This document shows positions 5,276 through 6,817 of a DNA stretch of 6,817 nt, in pieces (the first letter of the stretch is position 1; every line of letters starts with the position of its first letter). A program made the translations under genes and the position numbers. The DNA is from JANQPX01 sp039028235. Lineage in GTDB: Bacteria; Pseudomonadota; Alphaproteobacteria; Geminicoccales; Geminicoccaceae. Under the pieces are notes generated by a model. That model was given only the letters and a program-made list of their open reading frames with translations, had not been told where the DNA came from and did not search any database. The DNA is taken from contig JBCCIN010000294.1 of NCBI GenBank assembly GCA_039028235.1, positions 1 through 6,817 of the forward strand, read 5' to 3'.

Positions 5276-5621
5276 GTCGCGCTCCGCTGGAAACGTCTGA
5301 ATGTTCCAAACATTGCCCGATTGCTACCGAGTCGTCCGAAGGATCGCAATCGGCACGATCCAAGCATCGGGATCACGACGCCGGCTCACGACGCAATCGA
5401 GTCTTTTCTCGCCTCTGGATCGTCGTCGTTAAATGAGGCCCCGACATCTCCCCTTGAGCTTGCCAAGGCCCAGTGCCTATGCGTCAAACTGATGGTGACC
5501 GACAGCCATGCCAGTCTGTCCTGGCGGGCAGCGGACATAGCCGCAAACAGTGCGGCGCGCACCATGCTGCCATGCGCCGTCGGGATCGTGACGTCGACCG
5601 TTCGAAATTGGGAGTGCAGTC
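5276..5621. other. 346-bp divergent intergenic region with no convincing gene
   Basis: This spacer separates the ABM/acetyltransferase unit from the racemase-like/sulfotransferase unit and must carry both promoters. No clear sigma70 hexamers were found. TGGAA and TTCCA (5288-5292, 5304-5308) form a small inverted repeat beside the ABM ribosome site. GCCAG and CTGGC near 5511-5525 make another. TCGGGATC occurs twice, near 5366 and 5580. Short open frames on both strands (for example a 59-aa minus frame, 5386-5565) look partly protein-like but lack a ribosome site. A decayed gene is possible. Confidence 0.4.
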
Positions 5622-6452
5622 ATGAGCGACTACAAGAAGCCGGTACGTTGGTTCGATCCCGCGAAGAAGCTCTTTCCGCATCAGATCGGCTTTACGGCGC
5701 CACCGCACGACTTCGACGCTGCCCCGACAGATTTCCTGAAGATCGCGCCTGAGACGGTCGGCGTGCATGGTCGCTTGATGCATCTGCCCGGCTATACCCA
5801 TGAGCTCGAGCAGCGCCGCAAGAACTTTCATCTTCTCGAAGAGTTCGTCGAATGTATGGCCAATAGCGGTGTCGATGTCTGCGGGCAGGTCGGCACCAAT
5901 TGGGTCCATGCGACCGGGACGACGCCCGATGATATCCGCGACTATTGCGATCGGCTGAGCGATCGCTACCAGACGCCGCTGCACATGGCGGGCATGTGCC
6001 TGGTGGAGGGCCTGCGTGAGCTTGGCGCGGAGCGAATCGCGCTGAATTCGGTCTACTACTGGCCGGACTGGCGGGACGGCATCGCCCGCTTCTTGAGACA
6101 GTCGGGTTTCGATCTGGTCTATGCCGGTAACTTCGTCGATCTCGGTCTCTACGACACCCAAGAACAGGTGAACGACCAGGTCTGGATCTTCCCGGACGAG
6201 ATGGCGGCGAAGTCGATGCAGCGGGTCGCCGAGCGAGCACCCGACGTCGACGCCTATGTGGTCAATGGCATGCCCAATTTCCGGCGCGCCGACGGTCTTC
6301 CCGAGCGCATGATTTCGCGCGAGGTCGGCCTTGAGGCGTTGGTCGGAAAGCCGATCGTATCCTCCGATGCCGCCCTCTACTGGCGGATCTTCAAGACGCT
6401 TGGCCTTGCACCAACGGGCACCCACGGGCGATTGCTGTCGACCCTGTCCTGA
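5622..6452 (+). CDS. Asp/Glu racemase superfamily protein (arylmalonate decarboxylase/maleate isomerase-like)
   Basis: This is a 276-aa cytoplasmic protein. The pattern fits the two-domain Asp/Glu racemase fold: a first-domain loop DVCGQVGTNW at 85-94, in the place where arylmalonate decarboxylase and maleate isomerase have their substrate carboxylate-binding GTS loop; the helix-strand AGMCLVEGLRELGAERIALNS at 123-143; the GFDLVYAGNFVDLGLYD segment at 162-178; and DVDAYVVNGMPNFR at 208-221, where these enzymes usually have a strand ending in a catalytic Cys. Here that position reads NGMPNFR, and the first-domain position reads GTN, so neither usual catalytic Cys is evident; C87 is near but not aligned. 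GGGAG stands seven bases before the ATG. The family catalyses racemisation, cis-trans isomerisation or decarboxylation through an enediolate-like intermediate. The reaction here is unknown. Confidence 0.65.
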   Translation: MSDYKKPVRWFDPAKKLFPHQIGFTAPPHDFDAAPTDFLKIAPETVGVHGRLMHLPGYTHELEQRRKNFHLLEEFVECMANSGVDVCGQVGTNWVHATGTTPDDIRDYCDRLSDRYQTPLHMAGMCLVEGLRELGAERIALNSVYYWPDWRDGIARFLRQSGFDLVYAGNFVDLGLYDTQEQVNDQVWIFPDEMAAKSMQRVAERAPDVDAYVVNGMPNFRRADGLPERMISREVGLEALVGKPIVSSDAALYWRIFKTLGLAPTGTHGRLLSTLS

Positions 6453-6462
6453 GGAGCCCGAC

Positions 6463-6817
6463 GTGACACACAAAATCCTTGCACTTTGGGCGGTTCCCCG
6501 GTCGACCTCCACGGCGTTCGAATGGATGATGCGCCAGCGCGGCGACATGACCTGCTTTCACGAGCCCTTTGGCGAGGCCTGGTATCAGGGCGAGACCCCG
6601 CTCTGGCCGCGAGCGACGCCGGACAGCATTCGAACCCCCGGCCTCACGCTCGAAACCGTGCTGGAAAAACTGAAGACGACCGCCGCCGAGGCGCCGGTAT
6701 TCTCCAAGGACTTTCCTCACTATGTCGATCATATGTGGACCGAGGAGATGCTGGATCTCTTCACCCACAGTTTTCTCATTCGCGATCCCGCGAAGACGAT
6801 CACCTCGATGTTCGACA
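6463..6817 (+). CDS. Sulfotransferase family protein, N-terminal part
   Basis: The first 118 residues are present; the gene runs off the right edge. ALWAVPRSTSTAFEWMM at 7-23 is the 5'-phosphosulfate-binding loop that follows the first strand of PAPS-dependent sulfotransferases, with P12-R13-S14-T15-S16-T17. FLIRDPAKTITSMF at 104-117 is the 3'-phosphate-binding motif with R107 and S115. HEPFGEAWY at 33-41 is a motif seen in bacterial members. The enzyme should transfer sulfate from PAPS to a hydroxyl or amine of a small molecule; some relatives have been recruited for other roles. The start is GTG, chosen because GAGGAG lies six bases before it and overlaps the previous stop. It follows the racemase-like gene by 10 bases and is surely in the same operon. 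Confidence 0.8.
   Translation, partial: MTHKILALWAVPRSTSTAFEWMMRQRGDMTCFHEPFGEAWYQGETPLWPRATPDSIRTPGLTLETVLEKLKTTAAEAPVFSKDFPHYVDHMWTEEMLDLFTHSFLIRDPAKTITSMFD

Noticed and set aside
5321..5752. A 143-aa plus-strand open frame running into the racemase-like gene
   Set aside because: Its second part is out of frame with a well-supported gene, and no ribosome site or family motif was seen.
5484..6548. A 354-aa minus-strand open frame covering the racemase-like gene
   Set aside because: It is antisense to a gene with a clear family match, a ribosome site and a good downstream partner; its translation is Arg/His-rich and has no recognisable motif.

Overview
The window looks like chromosomal DNA from an alphaproteobacterium. 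Base composition is moderately GC-rich, two proteins carry twin-arginine (Tat) signal peptides, initiation includes TTG and GTG starts with good Shine-Dalgarno sites, and the mix of small periplasmic redox, GNAT, ABM and sulfotransferase genes fits a Hyphomicrobiales-like genome. That order-level placement is a guess. No rRNA, tRNA, CRISPR array, insertion sequence or phage gene was seen.

Left part (1-1377). A truncated, secreted M16 zinc protease runs off the left edge on the minus strand, with a plausible promoter whose -35/-10 spacer contains a 13-bp palindrome. Upstream of it, on the same strand, are a doubtful 42-aa ORF and a 179-aa LuxR-type regulator with two predicted membrane helices. 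The regulator is transcribed divergently from a multicopper oxidase. The shared 225-bp spacer holds a perfect 9-bp inverted repeat.

Middle (1378-4421). A Tat-exported CueO-like multicopper oxidase has all expected copper ligands. It faces a convergent minus-strand pair: a Tat-exported intradiol-dioxygenase-like protein, then a five- or six-helix ferric-reductase-like membrane protein with two His-X13-His pairs (a probable di-heme b module) and no flavin domain. A 38-aa coding-like tail overlaps the end of the membrane gene, and a small hairpin sits exactly between the convergent stop codons. These genes together suggest periplasmic metal or redox chemistry. Joint function is inferred only from adjacency.

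Right part (4422-6817). A minus-strand ABM-domain protein and a GNAT acetyltransferase overlap by four bases (ATGA) and are probably translationally coupled. Divergent from them is a plus-strand pair: an Asp/Glu racemase/arylmalonate decarboxylase/maleate isomerase superfamily protein in which the usual catalytic cysteines are not evident, followed 10 bp later by a sulfotransferase that is cut by the right edge. The 346-bp spacer between these two units contains no convincing gene.

Best leads for something new: the membrane-tethered LuxR regulator/operator/copper oxidase unit; the flavin-less di-heme membrane protein paired with an intradiol-fold protein that seems to have lost its tyrosine iron ligands; and the cysteine-poor racemase-fold enzyme in operon with a sulfotransferase.
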